Origin: Stomorhina lunata
Taxonomy: Eukaryota > Arthropoda > Insecta > Diptera > Rhiniidae
Assembly: GCA_933228675.1 (NCBI GenBank)
Contig: OW121743.1
Coordinates: 80,666,363-80,730,362, forward strand
DNA: 64,000 nucleotides
Direction: 5' to 3'
Under the pieces are notes generated by a model. That model made no database searches, was not told the DNA's origin, and was given only the letters and a program-made list of their open reading frames with translations. Positions 12,898 to 26,877 of this stretch are shown piece by piece; the stretch's first letter is position 1, and each line of letters opens with the position of its first letter. Both the position numbers and the translations under genes were made by a program.

Positions 12898-14201
12898 AAG
12901 GGTGGTTAAATTGTAAGGGCCGATGTTGAATGTGAACCACACCTAAACGGCAAGTTTTTTTCCGAATTTTATTTGACATTTTTCTATTTCAGACTTACTC
13001 AATTTGAACCATGGGGAGATACACAATTCAACAACGTGTTAAAGTTATCCAGACTTATTATGAAAATGGGCGTTCAAATCAAAATGCATATCGTGTACTT
13101 CGTGATTTTTTTGGTCAATTTGATCGTCCAAATGTGCGTACCATCGCAAAAATCGTGGAAAATTTCGAGCAAACCGGGTCTGTAGAAGATGTGAGAACAC
13201 CAGTGCATGCTCGTACAGCTCGTACTGCAGAAAATATTGCTGCTGTTCGCGATAGTGTGGCTGAAGAGCCGTCCACCTCAACTCGTCGTCGTGCCCAACA
13301 ATTGCACCTCTCACGCTCGTCGTTGATGAACATTATGCATAAAGACTTGCATTTACACTCTTACAAGGTGCAATTGGCTCAAGAACTAAAGCCTCTTGAC
13401 CATTCCAAACGTCGTGAATGGGCAGAATGGTGGCAAGAAATGGCAACAGTGAATGATCAATTTTCGAAGAAAATCATCTTCAGTGATGAGGCACATTTTC
13501 AACTCAGTGGAGTTGTCAATAAACAGAATTGCGGCATTTGGGCGAATGAGAATCCAAGAGTTATTGTCGAAAAACCAACGCACCCACAAAGAGTGACTGT
13601 TTGGTGCGGTTTATGGGCTGGCGGCATCATCGGGCCGTATTTTTTCCAAAATGAGACCGGTCAGGCAGTTACTGTGAATGGTGTTCGCTGTCGTGAGATG
13701 ATAACGAACTTTTTATGGCCCGAATTGGAAGATATGGATGTAGACGATATGTGGTTTCAGCAGGACGGTGCCACTTGCCACACAGCTAACGAAACAATGG
13801 CTCTTTTGCGCAACAAATTCAATGGCCGTGTTATCTCACGTAATGGCGATGTCAATTGACCGCCAAGATCATGTGATTTGACACCGTTGGACTTTTTTCT
13901 TTGGAGTTATTTGAAAGAAAAGTTGTACGTTGATAAGCCAGCAACAATTCAAGAGTTAAAGGATGAGATAAGTCGGTACATTAACGGCATAGAACCTCCA
14001 TTATGCCTCAGGGTCATCGAAAATTTGGACCATCGGATGGAGGTGTGCCGACGTGATCGCGGCGCCCTTTTGGCCGATATTTTGTTCCATACATAATTGA
14101 GTAATACCAATATATCGTAATAAAATAAAATTACAATAATTTTCTAAATAGTTTGTGTTTTATTCAAAATCAACATCGGCCCTTGACATTTAACCACCCG
14201 A
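12898..14201 (+). mobile_element. Tc1/mariner-superfamily DNA transposon, nearly intact
   Basis: Terminal inverted repeats of about 30 bp: the left one contains GGGTGGTTAAATTGTAAGGG, and the right one, reverse-complemented, contains GGGTGGTTAAATGTCAAGGG. Both continue into CCGATGTTGA. A TA lies on each side (12896-12897 and 14202-14203), the expected target duplication. Removing the element joins the flanks into a sequence matching the uninterrupted A5 copy at 52411-52432, which has one TA. The element holds one transposase gene with a single stop. Confidence 0.93.
13011..14096 (+). pseudogene. Mariner-type transposase with one in-frame stop
   Basis: This would be a cut-and-paste DDD transposase acting on the inverted repeats at 12898 and 14201. 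The frame starts MGRYTIQQR and stays open for 282 residues. It meets TGA at 13857-13859, then continues in the same frame for 79 more residues to 14096, about 361 in all. The N-terminus has a helix-turn-helix DNA-binding region (about residues 1-60). Catalytic motifs are visible: SDEAHF with D159, QQDGATCHTA with D252, and after the stop SCDLTPLDFF with D289. The last two aspartates are 36 residues apart, wider than the classical mariner spacing of 34. The stop at codon 283 lies just before the third aspartate, so the truncated product would lack a full active site. The stop is a single-base change away from TGG. Otherwise the frame is undamaged, which suggests a young copy. Confidence 0.93.
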
Positions 14202-14489
14202 TACTTAATTTAGAACAGAGAAGTTTTATGCAACTTTCAGTCAGTATGTCTGATTTTATAGTAATCGGTCCATTTTTGACCATAAATAGCTTTCATATAA
14301 AAACCGCTCCCGGTAACCACTAAAATGCCACAAACTGCAGTTAAAAGTTTTTGAATTATAAACTATGTCAGCTATGGCCACTAAATTTTGCACAAATAAA
14401 CTTTATATTAATACCAGCCAGTATATTAAATTTAGTAACAATCGGTCAACATTTGGCTATAGTTTTTATATACTATAACATCCCCTTTT

Positions 14490-16339
14490 TATACCCACCA
14501 TCAAAAAGAATGGGGGGTATATTGAGATTGTCATTCCGTTTGTAATTTCCTTAATATTGGTTCAAAAATCAAAAACGATATATATTCTGAATCCTTATGA
14601 AATTCTAAGACGATTGAGCTATGTCCGTCTGTCTGTCCGTCTGTCTGTCTGTCTGTTGAAATCACGATAACGTCTAAACGAAAAGAGCTAGCTAACTGAA
14701 ACTTAGCAAAAACATTTTTTATCTATGAGAAAATTTTGGTATTGAAATTGGGAAAAATCGATTAACATTTGACCATAGTTCCCGTATAACCTCGACTACG
14801 CTAATCGCTTATTTGCTAATAAATGACAAACTATAATAGCTATGATGATAAAATTTGATATATAGAAGTTCTGCATAAGCCCTAGGCAGCATATAAAATT
14901 TAATCGAAATCGGTTGACATTTAGTCATAGCACACATACAAAAAACTTACAGAAACAGAGAAAATTTCACCTTAAATACACTTAAATGCCAATAAATCTA
15001 AAACAATAACAGATATAACCACTAAATTTGGCACAAGAAAGTCTTATATCAATGCCAGCCAGTGTGCAAAATTTTGTCACAATCGGTCACTATTTGACCT
15101 ATCTCCCATATAAAAAACTTACGAAAACACAAAAATTCAAAAAGAAAAGGGGATTTATGTCCGTCTGTCCGTCAGATAAAATCGTGATAGCTCCTTAACT
15201 TCAAGAGCTAGTAAGACTAAATTAAGCACAAAGAAGTCTTATATCAATGCCAGCCAGTGTGCAAAATTTCGTCACAATCGGTCACCATTTGACCATAGCT
15301 CCCATATAAAAAACTTATGGAAACACAAAAATACAAAAAAAAGGGGTTTATGTGCGTCTTTCCGTTAGATAAAAGCACGGTAGCGCCTTAACGAAAAGAG
15401 CTAGAGGGACAAAATTTTACAAAAGTATTTTGGATATCTTGAAAAAGATGTGTGTTGAAAATGGACAAAATCGGTTCAAATTTAATTAGAGCTCCCATAT
15501 AACTCCGCCCCGGGAAACACATTAATGCTGATAAATTGAATACAATTGTAATAGCTATGACGATTAAATTTAAAATAGGGAAGTTTTATGCAATTTTTGA
15601 TCAGTTTATCAAATTTTATAGAAATCAGTCCATATTTGACTTAAGCCTTCATGTGAAAAACACTCACGGAAACCAAAAATTTTAGCAAAGGCCAGTTAAA
15701 AGCTATTAAATTAGAAACTATGATAGCTATGGTCACTAAATTTTGCAAGAATAAGCTCTCTATATATACCAGCCAGTGTGTAAAATTTTGTTATAATCGG
15801 TCAACATTTGGCTATAATTCTTATATATATAACATCCTCTTTTTATATCTACAATCAAAAAGATTTGGAGGTACATTCATTATACTAAGATTGCACCTAT
15901 GAAATTATATAGGCATCAATCAATGTTCAGCCCAGACTTTATATATGATGAATGCATTAGGAACTCATAACGAAATATATGGACCTGTCGTATTACTATT
16001 AACGTGTTTAGCCTAACTACATATTAATCACAACGAAAAGTATTTAACAACTTATTAATGTAAAACTATACCTGGTTATGAGACCGAATTTTGATCAAAG
16101 TAAATACTGGGGAAACCACTAAAATATTTTTGAATGTTGAACTATAAAGCTACGGAAACCTAATTTAGTCCAAAGGTTTTACCAACAATACCAAATAGCT
16201 TAGCGATTTTTCCAGTTTTGGTGCAGATTTTGAATTAGCTGCACCCTTGTAGATATATGAGATATGTTTCTAAATTTAACACAACTTGATGGTGGGTATA
16301 TAAGATTCGGCACAGCCGAATATAACACTCTTACTTGTT
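14490..16339 (+). mobile_element. DINE-1/mini-me-like element, family A (copy A2), nested in A1
   Basis: A complete copy from ATACCCACCATCAAAAAGAA to the hairpin ATTCGGCACAGCCGAAT and CTCTTACTTGTT. It has a short (GTCY)n tract at 14624-14656 and several internal blocks repeating the phrases CCATAGCTCCCATATAAA and AACTTACGGAAACA. It is inserted at CCTTTTTAT of A1, which resumes at ATATCTTTAATCAAAAGG directly after A2. The junction is consistent with insertion between two T residues. Confidence 0.85.
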
Positions 16340-16765
16340 ATATCTTTAATCAAAAGGATTTGGAGGTACATTCAGTATATTAAGATTGCATCTACGAAAT
16401 TAGATAGCTATTAATCAATGTTAGGTCCAGACTTTATACATGGTAGATGCATTAGGAACTCCTTACAAAATATATGAACCTGCCGTGTTGCTATCAACAT
16501 GTTTATGGCACAACGAAACAGATTATTAATGTAAAACTATATTCGGTTATGGAACAGCATTTTGTCCAAGGTAAATACTTGGGAAACCACTTAGATACTT
16601 TTAAATGTTGAACTATAGTAACTATACCATGGCAACCGAATTTAGTTCAAATATATTACCAACAATACCACATTTGGTCAACATTTTGAATTAGCTGCAC
16701 TCTCGTACAACTTGATGGTGGGTATACAAGATTCGGCACAGCCGAATATAACACTCCTACTTGTT

Positions 16766-17414
16766 AACAATTGTATTAAATTTTCTTTCTTCCTTCCCCA
16801 TTGTGTTATGTTAAACAGGATTTTATATGAACGTTCATTCATCATTATGCACGAAAGAATGAAATACATGTCTCGAAATTTGCATACGCTCGAGGATAGG
16901 AAATAAAGTAAATTGGTTCAGTTCAATGCTTTTAATGAATTAAAACTATTCTGGATAAAATATGTAATAAAACCGAATTACTTACTACTTACTTTGTTAT
17001 ACGTAAGTGTTTAAGCACAACAATATATCTGATGCTGTAATCTTAAATATCAATTTGTATTTTTAATTATGCTAAATCATTTTTATAATTCAATCTACTT
17101 AATGGACTTAAAAATTTTACAAAAACTAATTTCCTCGAGTGTATTTTAATTAACACAATTTTATTGGGGTCTTGAATTTATGAATATTTTTATTCACTTG
17201 AATACTAAAGAATAATTTTATTTAACTTTTTAATACTATTATGAGAATAGATATTTTGAACCCCCTAATGTTAATATTTGGAATTTTGCAACATCGAATA
17301 ATAATTGTGTGCATGTGTTTTGTGTCCGTATTTGAACATAAAGCTGCACTTTAGTTTTTGCATTTGTAAATGCCGCTAGTAGTTTCGAAAAAAAGATCTT
17401 CAAAAAATATTAAA
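16766..17414. other. AT-rich DNA, no gene seen
   Basis: No supported feature between the A1 element and the Helitron-like element. Confidence 0.5.
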
Positions 17415-17468
17415 TCTTATATTCTTAAACGAGCAATAATTGTATGTATATATATATATATCTATATA

Positions 17469-18764
17469 CCCAGCAAAACTTTGGTAATGGCAAGTACTCT
17501 GATAACTGGTTACCTTGTAACGACTACAACATACCATCCGAATAAATAATAAGTTATTACAGAAGTACTTATTTGTAATTAAGATGGTAATTTAAACTGA
17601 ATGGCCCCGGTTCAAATCCCACCAAGGGCAATAATTTTTTTTAGTTTTTTTTTTTTTTTATTAAAAGAGTCTTTTTAAACGATTTTTGAATTTTAAGAAC
17701 TTCTGTAAAAAAAATTTGTAAAACTCAAGTTAATGAAAAAATATCATCATGAGTCAATTTTGATTATGTAGGGGATGTTGAATAACAAACACGATTCTAA
17801 TTGGTCTTAACTTGGTAAGCCCAACTTATCTGGGTCATCCTTCATCTCAACTGTGGACACACACCTCCTCATGGTATCACCCGGGGAGCTAGTTTAACAC
17901 CCATTAATATTGTGAGTTAACATGTTCCGAGAGTTGTTCCATAAGATCGATAAAAATGGGTTAGGATTACGGGCTAGTAACCATCTCTTGAAAAAAAAAA
18001 ATACAATGAAGAGGATAAAATTAGAATTGAAATGTCCCACTGCCTAATATTAGAGGAGGATGTCCGAAACTTCGATAGAAAAACCAAGTAGAGGAACATT
18101 TTTCAAAGCTTGGCCTATAAAATTGGGGAATATTCGCACAAGATCAAAATCCATGGAATTCTAAAATATGCTCGGACTTTGACCTTAACAGGTTGTAACA
18201 TTTAAATAAGTAAGAGTCAATCTTATGTAAAAACTTATACAAAAAAGAAGATTTAAATTATTTAAGTCTTAAAATAATTTTAAAAAAGTTTTAAAATAAT
18301 TACAAAAAATCGTATAAAAATATTTTTCCAAAAATTACAACAAAGCAAAAAAAAGCAGGGAAAAACAAAGTTATTTTCACATGATTTTGGATCTAAAAAT
18401 AAAAATTGTTTATATTAATTATAAGCTGCTAAGTTTTCAACATATGAAGTAGCTCAGTGGAAGAGTCTATGCCTAGCAGTCGGAGGGTCTGGGTTCGAGC
18501 CTCCATGGGATCATAAAAAAAATTTTTGTATTTCGTTTAAAAATATATGTTTTTAATAAAACAACAACAAAAAAAATTGTTGCTGTTGTTGTTGTTGTTT
18601 TCCAATTGCTTACCCAAGTCATTACTTTTCTGCAATTGGTAAGTACTTGCCTCCAATGACATCGCCATGTTAATGTAATGACTTAAACAGCGAATGAATA
18701 AGTAGTTCGTGTTCAATAGTTTAACTGTTTAACTCATTATTTGGTAATGAAAAGTTTTACTGGG
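17469..18764 (+). mobile_element. Non-autonomous element with terminal inverted repeats and tRNA-like modules (D1)
   Basis: Ends are CCCAGCAAAACTTT on the left and, reverse-complemented, CCCAGTAAAACTTT on the right. Subterminal GTAATGAC and AAGTACTTA motifs recur in both orientations. The flanks share TATATA, a possible target duplication, but the tract is too repetitive to be sure. There is no transposase-like frame. Inside are two sequences with RNA polymerase III B-box character (17608 and 18492) and an inverted (CAA)n/(TTG)n pair near 18560-18600. A second copy lies at 41234-42517. The transposon superfamily is not recognised. Confidence 0.7.
18445..18514 (+). other. tRNA-like sequence with A and B boxes
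   Basis: Contains TAGCTCAGTGGAAGAG (A-box and D-arm-like) and GGGTTCGAGCC (B box) at tRNA-like spacing, with CTAGCAG where an anticodon loop would be. The T and anticodon stems pair poorly, so this is not a functional tRNA gene. It looks like a tRNA-derived, SINE-head-like module. A/T-rich sequence follows. The same module lies in D2 near 42204-42274. Confidence 0.6.
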
Positions 18765-19927
18765 TATATATAGAATGGCTATCTCTAAAACGGCTCTAAC
18801 GATTTTGATAAAATTTGGATAGTGGGTACCTTTTTCAATGTATAGGTCGAGTAAGAAGGAAAATTTGGAACTTTTGCCTCTAAGAGGGTAAAAACGGGTA
18901 AAAAGGGGGAAAAAATCGAAAATGCTATATCTACTAAAGCAGTAAGCATAGAATAGCTGTTAAAATAAGCGGACAGGTTTTTGGTACTTTTTTCAATATA
19001 TGCCCGATAGGGGGTAAAAAAGGGTGAAAATAGTTTTTTGGTACCATTTTCAGGCCACTCTTATCTTTTGAACCAAACAATATAGAAAAGAGTTTTGTAA
19101 TGCAATCAATAAATGTGAGAAAAATATTGAATACGTGTTTGGTGCTTTTTTGATTTCTGGGGCCAAAATGGGTAAAAAAGGGTTAAAATGATAACTCAAC
19201 ACCTCATGAAGTAATATGAATAGGAACAATATGTTAACTGAGTTTTTATAAAAAGTACTGAATTCAATTGGTACCAAGTACCAAATATGCATATGTAACT
19301 TTTTAGAAATTAGGGGATAAAAGGGGACAAATTGGCAAAGTTATAACTTTTTAACAAATTAATGTTTTTCTGTCTGTATGTTCTTTTTAGAATAATAAAC
19401 TACGCATTTAACCATGTTATGCATACGCATGCGATGACGAAGGTTTCTTAGTTGCTATTAACAATTTTCGATAGGTGGCGCCACTGAAAATTACTCAAAG
19501 TGAATTAAATCGTAAGCTGTACATTTGATTATGCCATGATCTTTAGCAAAGTTGTTGCACATGAGTCGACGAAGGTTTCTTAGTTGGTATCAACAATTTT
19601 GGATAGGTGGCGCCTCTGAAAAATACTCAAAATAAATTAAATCGTAAACTGTGCATTTTATCGCGCTATGAGTCGAGGTTTCTAAGTCGGTATGGCCAAT
19701 TTCCAAAATTATTCATATTAAACTATGCATTTGATGATGTGTTGATTGGAAAAAATAAATAAAATGATTCAAAATTAATTGGATATTTGTGTATCGTATT
19801 TTCTCTAAATTTATTTTAATTGGTTAGTACTTTATAAAATAAAATATATAAAAACTTTAAAATTCGCCTCGAAATGCTTATATAAAGCTCCGAGCAAGGC
19901 TCGGTCGCCCAGGTACTACATTTCTAA

Positions 19928-22072
<2,145 letters not shown>

Positions 22073-23619
22073 AACAACTTTATTTTAAAGTGCTAAAATT
22101 TTTTTTAGCTACGAACAAATTCTACAGGAAAATGTGTGTAATTATTATTATAAAGTAGAAAATGTATATTGGTCAAAATGTTTTTTTTTTTTTAATAACA
22201 AACAAATTCACATTTAATTCCCTTTTAAAAACTGGCTCAAACATTTAAATCGGTTCACCCATTCTATTTTTATAGAACTTTTTATAATAGTATTACGTTA
22301 CAAGTGAACCTCCATGGTCCTTCGAATCTTTAAAATCGATTTTCTTAAAATTCTGACGTGCTACAGCAAAACGCCGAGACGTGTATTTCTTTATTTTAAG
22401 CCTATTTTCATATTCTGTTAACATCGCTCATGTGTACTCAAAAAAAATGATTTTGTCGTACTGTGTTATAGATAATTCCAACAATTCTTTTTGTTGGAAT
22501 TAGTCTTAAAGATAATCTTTCATTCGAACTGTTGAGAAGTTTCTATTTGTATGAATCGTACTACAGGGTTTTTCATTTAAACATTTTATAATAAAATCAG
22601 AAAATGTTATTAAACTCTTTATGGTCAAATTAATGGTTATATGGTTTACAAAATTCTACAAAGAGAATTTCTAAATTAGACAAAAGAAAAAGCTTAATCA
22701 GAAGTAGAAACCAAGTAAAAGTATTTTATTTTTATTGTAAATGAAACATGCAAAAAGAAACACATTTGATGTTAAAGTCTTTTTAACAAAATAAAAATTT
22801 TGGATATATTAAATAAAGTTTAGACTTAAATCTTAAAACTTAAAATACAAGCAATTAAATTTTTGGGGGAAAATGAAAGAAAGAATGGACGAAGGGCATA
22901 GAAAGGTATCATGTTCCTTCATATATTTTACCTAAAAAATTCTGTATTTATTTCATTCTTATTTGATTTTTTTTCCATCTAATATTTTTCACACAACTCC
23001 TCTTTAAAAACGGAAAAGTAGTCATTTGTTTGTGTCATCATAATTAGCGTCATCATCAGGAGAAATGCCTTACAGGCATTTCTCATTTTAAGTATTCTTT
23101 CTTGCTCTCCTTTTGTTTAGAAACTAACGCCTTTCCATAAGCTAATTAAAAACTACATTCCAGGGTAATGCCATCATCATCATCAGCAGCATCAGTTGTA
23201 ATGGAAACCTAGGAGTATCCTTTCATTTATTGCAATTTTAGACAAAAGTTTTATTCCATGAAAAATGGCAAGAAAATTTCGTAAATTAAAATTAATAATT
23301 GCTTGAAATAACAGCAGAAGTCAAAAGCATTTAAAAATAAAAAGGATGAGAAAAGCATCTCATGTTTATAAAATATTGCAACAAGACAATGGAGGACTTA
23401 TAAAGAATTTTTGTAATTTTAGCACGTTTTTTAGAAAATATTTTATTTCTGTAGCAAAACATTTTTTTTTTTTTAAATCTTAGTTATAAAAATATTATTA
23501 CTTAATTAGTTAAAAATGGGGTTTAAAATTTGATATTTGCTATCAAAATGTGAAATACATAGAAAAGAATATTTCGCTGTATTTAGTTTTTCTTTTTTGT
23601 CATTCATTTTCAAGTATTT
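22073..23619. other. AT-rich DNA, no gene seen
   Basis: Mostly unique AT-rich sequence. A perfect 11-bp hairpin lies at 23060-23084 and CATCAT triplets occur near 23170. No open frame with recognisable content. Confidence 0.5.
23060..23084. repeat. Perfect 11-bp hairpin
   Basis: GAGAAATGCCT, loop TAC, AGGCATTTCTC. The stem is perfect. No T-run or other sign assigns it a role. Confidence 0.75.
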
Positions 23620-25375
23620 TTGTATCATAGTCTATGCTCTAGTCTATGTCTTAGTCTATGTCTTAGTCTATGTCTTAGTCTATGTCTTAGTCTATGTCTT
23701 AGTCTATGTCTTAGTCTATGTCTTAGTCTATGTCTTAGTCTATGTCTTAGTCTATGTCTTAGTCTATGTCTTAGTCTATGTCTTAGTCTATGTCTTAGTC
23801 TATGTCTTAGTCTATGTCTTAGTCTATGTCTTAGTCTATGTCTTAGTCTATGTCTTAGTCTATGTCTTAGTCTATGTCTTAGTCTATGTCTTAGTCTATG
23901 TCTTAGTCAATGTCTTAGTCTATGTCTTAGTCTATGTCTTAGTCTATGTCTTAGTTTATGTCTTAGTCTTTTTCTTAGTATATGTCTTAGTCTATATCTT
24001 AGTCTATGTCTTAGTCTATGTCTTAGTCTATGCCTTAGTATATGCCTTAGTCTATGTCTTAGTCTATGTCTTAGTCTATATATTAGTCTATATCTTAGTC
24101 TATGTCTTAGTCTATATCTTAGTCTATGTCTTAGTCTATATCTTAGTATATATCTTAGTCTATGTTTTAGTCTTTGTCTTAGTCTATGTCTTAGTCTATG
24201 TCTTAGTCTATGTCTTAGTCTATGTCTTAGTCTATGTCTTAGTCTATGTCTTAGTCTTTGTCTTAGTCTTTGTCTTAGTCTATGTCTTACTCTATGTCTT
24301 AGTCTATGTCTTAGTCTATGTCTTAGTCTATGTCTTAGTCTATGTCTTAATCTATGTCTTAGTCTATATCTTAGTCTATGTCTTAGTCTATATCTTAGTC
24401 TATGTCTTAGTCTATGTCTTAGTCTATGTCTTAGTCTATGTCTTAGTCTATGTCTTAGTCTATGTCTTAGTCTTTGTCTTAGTCTATGTCTTAGTCTATG
24501 TCTTAGTCTATGTCTTAGTCTATGCCTTAGTATATGCCTTAGTCTATGTCTTAGTCTATGTCTTAGTCTATGTCTTAGTCTATGTCTTAGTCTATGTCTA
24601 AGTCTATATCTTAGTCTATGTCTTAGTCTATGTCTTAGTCTATGTCTTAGTCTATGTCTTAGTCTATTTATGTCTTAGTCTATGTCTTAGTCTATGTCTT
24701 AGTCTATGTCTTAGTCTATGTCTTAGTCTATATCTTAGTCTATGTCTTACTCTATGTCTTAGTCTATGTCTTAGTCTATGTCTTAGTCTATGTCTTAGTC
24801 TATGTCTTAGTCTATGTCTATGTCTTAGTCTATGTCTTAGTCTATGTCTTAGTCTATGTCTTAGTCTATGTCTTAGTCTATGTTTTGGTCTATGTCTTAG
24901 TCTATGTCTTAGTCTATGTCTTAGTCTATGTCTTAGTCTATGTCTTAATCTATGTCTTAGTCTATGTCTTAGTCTTTGTCTTAGTCTATGTCTTAGTCTA
25001 TGTCTTAGTCTATGTCTTAGTCTATGTCTTAGTCTATGTCTATGTCTAAGTCTATGTCTTAGTCTTTGTCTTAGTCTATGTCTTAGTCTATGTCCTAGTC
25101 TATGTCTTAGTCTTTGTCTTAGTCTATGTCTTAGTCTATGTCTTAGTCTATGTCTTAGTCTATGTCTTAGTCTATGTCTTAGTCTATATCTTAGTCTATG
25201 TCTTAGTCTATGTCTAAGTCTATGTCTTAGTCTATGTCTTAGTCTATATCTTAGTCTATGTCTTAGTCTATGTCTAAGTCTATGTCTTAGTCTATGTCTT
25301 AGTCTATGTCTTAGTCTATGTCTTAGTCTATGTCTTAGTCTATGTCTTAGTCTTTGCTTTAGTCTATATCTGCAA
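23620..25375 (+). repeat. 12-bp tandem repeat array (TCTTAGTCTATG)n
   Basis: About 145 head-to-tail dodecamers over 1.75 kb, with sparse variants (TTT for TAT, ATATC for ATGTC, GCC for GTC). The unit length is a multiple of three and free of stops in two forward frames. This produces long open frames at 23537-24601 (repeat L-V-Y-V) and 23620-24678 (repeat S-L-C-L). They should not be read as genes. The variant block TATGCCTTAGTATATGCC occurs at 24029 and again at 24521, 492 bp (41 units) apart, showing an internal duplication. Confidence 0.95.
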
Positions 25376-25885
25376 AAGTTTCAAGGTTTTCTTTGGAACC
25401 TCTTGAAAAAAGTTAATATCCGAAAATTTAACCTCCCCTTTACTTAAGTTTTCTACAATATAAAAATCAAGTACATATTCTTGTCTTTTTGATCATGTAT
25501 TTAGTTCCATGTTGTTGTTTTGTTTCCATGCACATAAAATTGGATCATAAATTTTAATGTTGCAACATTTCATGGTTACTTTGAGTTACAGGAAATAAAA
25601 ATATAAACCAGACAAATTTTTAAATGTTTCTTTATATTTTATAGGACCTTATAGCCTTTAATGTTTATTTTTGTATACTTTAAAGGAAGAAAAAGGATTT
25701 AGCAATAAAAAGAAATTTAAATGTTTATTGAGAAATAAATGCCAGTAGAAGTGATTAATGGCGCCTTTAGAGAATTCTCAATTTTGTTAATGCTTATTGG
25801 TAAAATTAACCATAATGTGGATAATAATACTTAAGTTAAGGGCAGGAAGAGCTGAAAAATTTAAATTTTATTGTTTATAGAGATA
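25376..25885. other. AT-rich DNA, no gene seen
   Basis: Unique sequence between the 12-bp array and the Helitron-like copy R2. No supported feature. Confidence 0.5.
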
Positions 25886-26877
25886 TCTTATTATATTCTT
25901 AAACGAGCAATAATTGTGTATATATATAGAGAATGACTATCTCGAAAACGGCGCTAACGATTTTGATAAAATTTGGACGGTGGGTATCTTTTTGGATGTA
26001 TAGGTCGAAGAAGAACGGTTAAAAAGGGGAAAATATCGAAAACTCTATCTCCTAAAGTAATAGGTATAGAAACAAAATTAAAATTACGTTTTAAACAGCT
26101 TTGAAAATAAGCGGACAGGTTTTTGGTACTTTTTTGAAACTATGTTCGATAGGTGGTAAAAAAGGGTGAAAATAGTTTTTTTGGTACCTTTTTAACCCAC
26201 TCTTATATTTTAAACTAAAGAATATAGAAAAAAACTTTGTACTGCAATCAATAGATATGAAAGAAACATTAAACACGTATTTGGTACTTTTTTGATTTTG
26301 GAGCCAAAATGGGTAAATAGGGATAAAATGATAACTTAACATCTCAAAAAGTAATATGAATAGGAACATTATGTTAACTGCGTTTTAATAAAATGTATCG
26401 AATTCAATTGGTACCAAAGAAGTACTCGTTTTTAAGTTCATAAGACTAATTTCCGACAGATGGCGCCACTGAAAATTACTAAAAAATAATTAAATCGCAA
26501 ACTGTACATTTGATCATGGTATGATCTTTAGCAAAGTTGTTGCACATGAGCCAACGAAGGTTTCTTAGTTGGTATGAAGAAATTTCGACAGATGGCGCCG
26601 CTAAATTTTTTTTAGCAAAGTTGTTGCGCATGAGTCGACGGAGGTTTCTGTTGGTATGACCAATTTCCAAAATTATTAAATTGAGTTAAACTGTAAACTA
26701 TGCAAACTATGCGTTGGTCGGACAAAATAAATAAAATAATTCAAAATTAACTGAATATTTATACAATGTCTTTCCTCTAAATTTATTTTAGTACTTTATA
26801 AAATAAAATATATAAAAAGTTTGCCTCAAAATGATTATCATAAAGCTCCGAGCAAGGCTCTGTCAACCAGGTACTAG
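25886..26877 (+). mobile_element. Helitron-like element (copy R2)
   Basis: Begins TCTTATTATATTCTTAAACG after an A and ends CAGGTACTAG before a T. This gives the A/T flanks, 5' TC and 3' CTAG expected of Helitrons. A hairpin (CCGAGC-AAG-GCTCTG, one mismatch) ends 11 bases before CTAG. It is 992 bp with no protein. It aligns with R1 across its length and shows the state without the D1 insertion. Confidence 0.78.

Larger units (their letters stand above)
11837..16765 (+). mobile_element. DINE-1/mini-me-like element, family A (copy A1), with two nested insertions
   Basis: A1 is present as 11837-12897, 14202-14489 and 16340-16765. Its first bases are missing: it begins at GGGGGTATATTGAG instead of TATACCCACCATCAA. 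It carries a (GTCY)n tract at 11946-12050. It ends with GATGGTGGGTATA, the hairpin ATTCGGCACAGCCGAAT and CTCCTACTTGTT. A mariner (12898-14201) and a second A element (14490-16339) interrupt it. On either side of each insertion the consensus of uninterrupted copies (51338-53100) continues. It encodes no protein of its own. Confidence 0.8.
17415..19919 (+). mobile_element. Helitron-like element (copy R1), interrupted by D1
   Basis: Begins TCTTATATTCTTAAACGAGC after an A. It ends with the hairpin CCGAGC-AAG-GCTCGG (about 19890-19904), followed 11-12 bases later by CTAC. A 5' TC and a 3' hairpin close to a CTRR-like end are Helitron hallmarks; here the last base departs from CTAG. The body contains repeated phrases such as TTTCTTAGTTG and GGTGGCGCC. 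No Rep/helicase is encoded, so it is non-autonomous. D1 (17469-18764) splits it in a TA-rich tract. A matching unsplit copy lies at 25886-26877. Confidence 0.72.

Noticed and set aside
13011..14096. Two separate genes, 13011-13859 and 13878-14096
   Set aside because: Both are in the same frame and together make one transposase. They are divided only by a single TGA.
18445..18514. Functional tRNA gene (Ala-like CTAGCA loop)
   Set aside because: A and B boxes are present but the T and anticodon stems do not pair well, and the same module recurs inside a second transposon copy.
23537..24678. Two overlapping open frames of about 350 codons on the plus strand
   Set aside because: They are a 12-bp tandem repeat translated in two frames (L-V-Y-V and S-L-C-L). 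No non-repeat domain or sensible start context.
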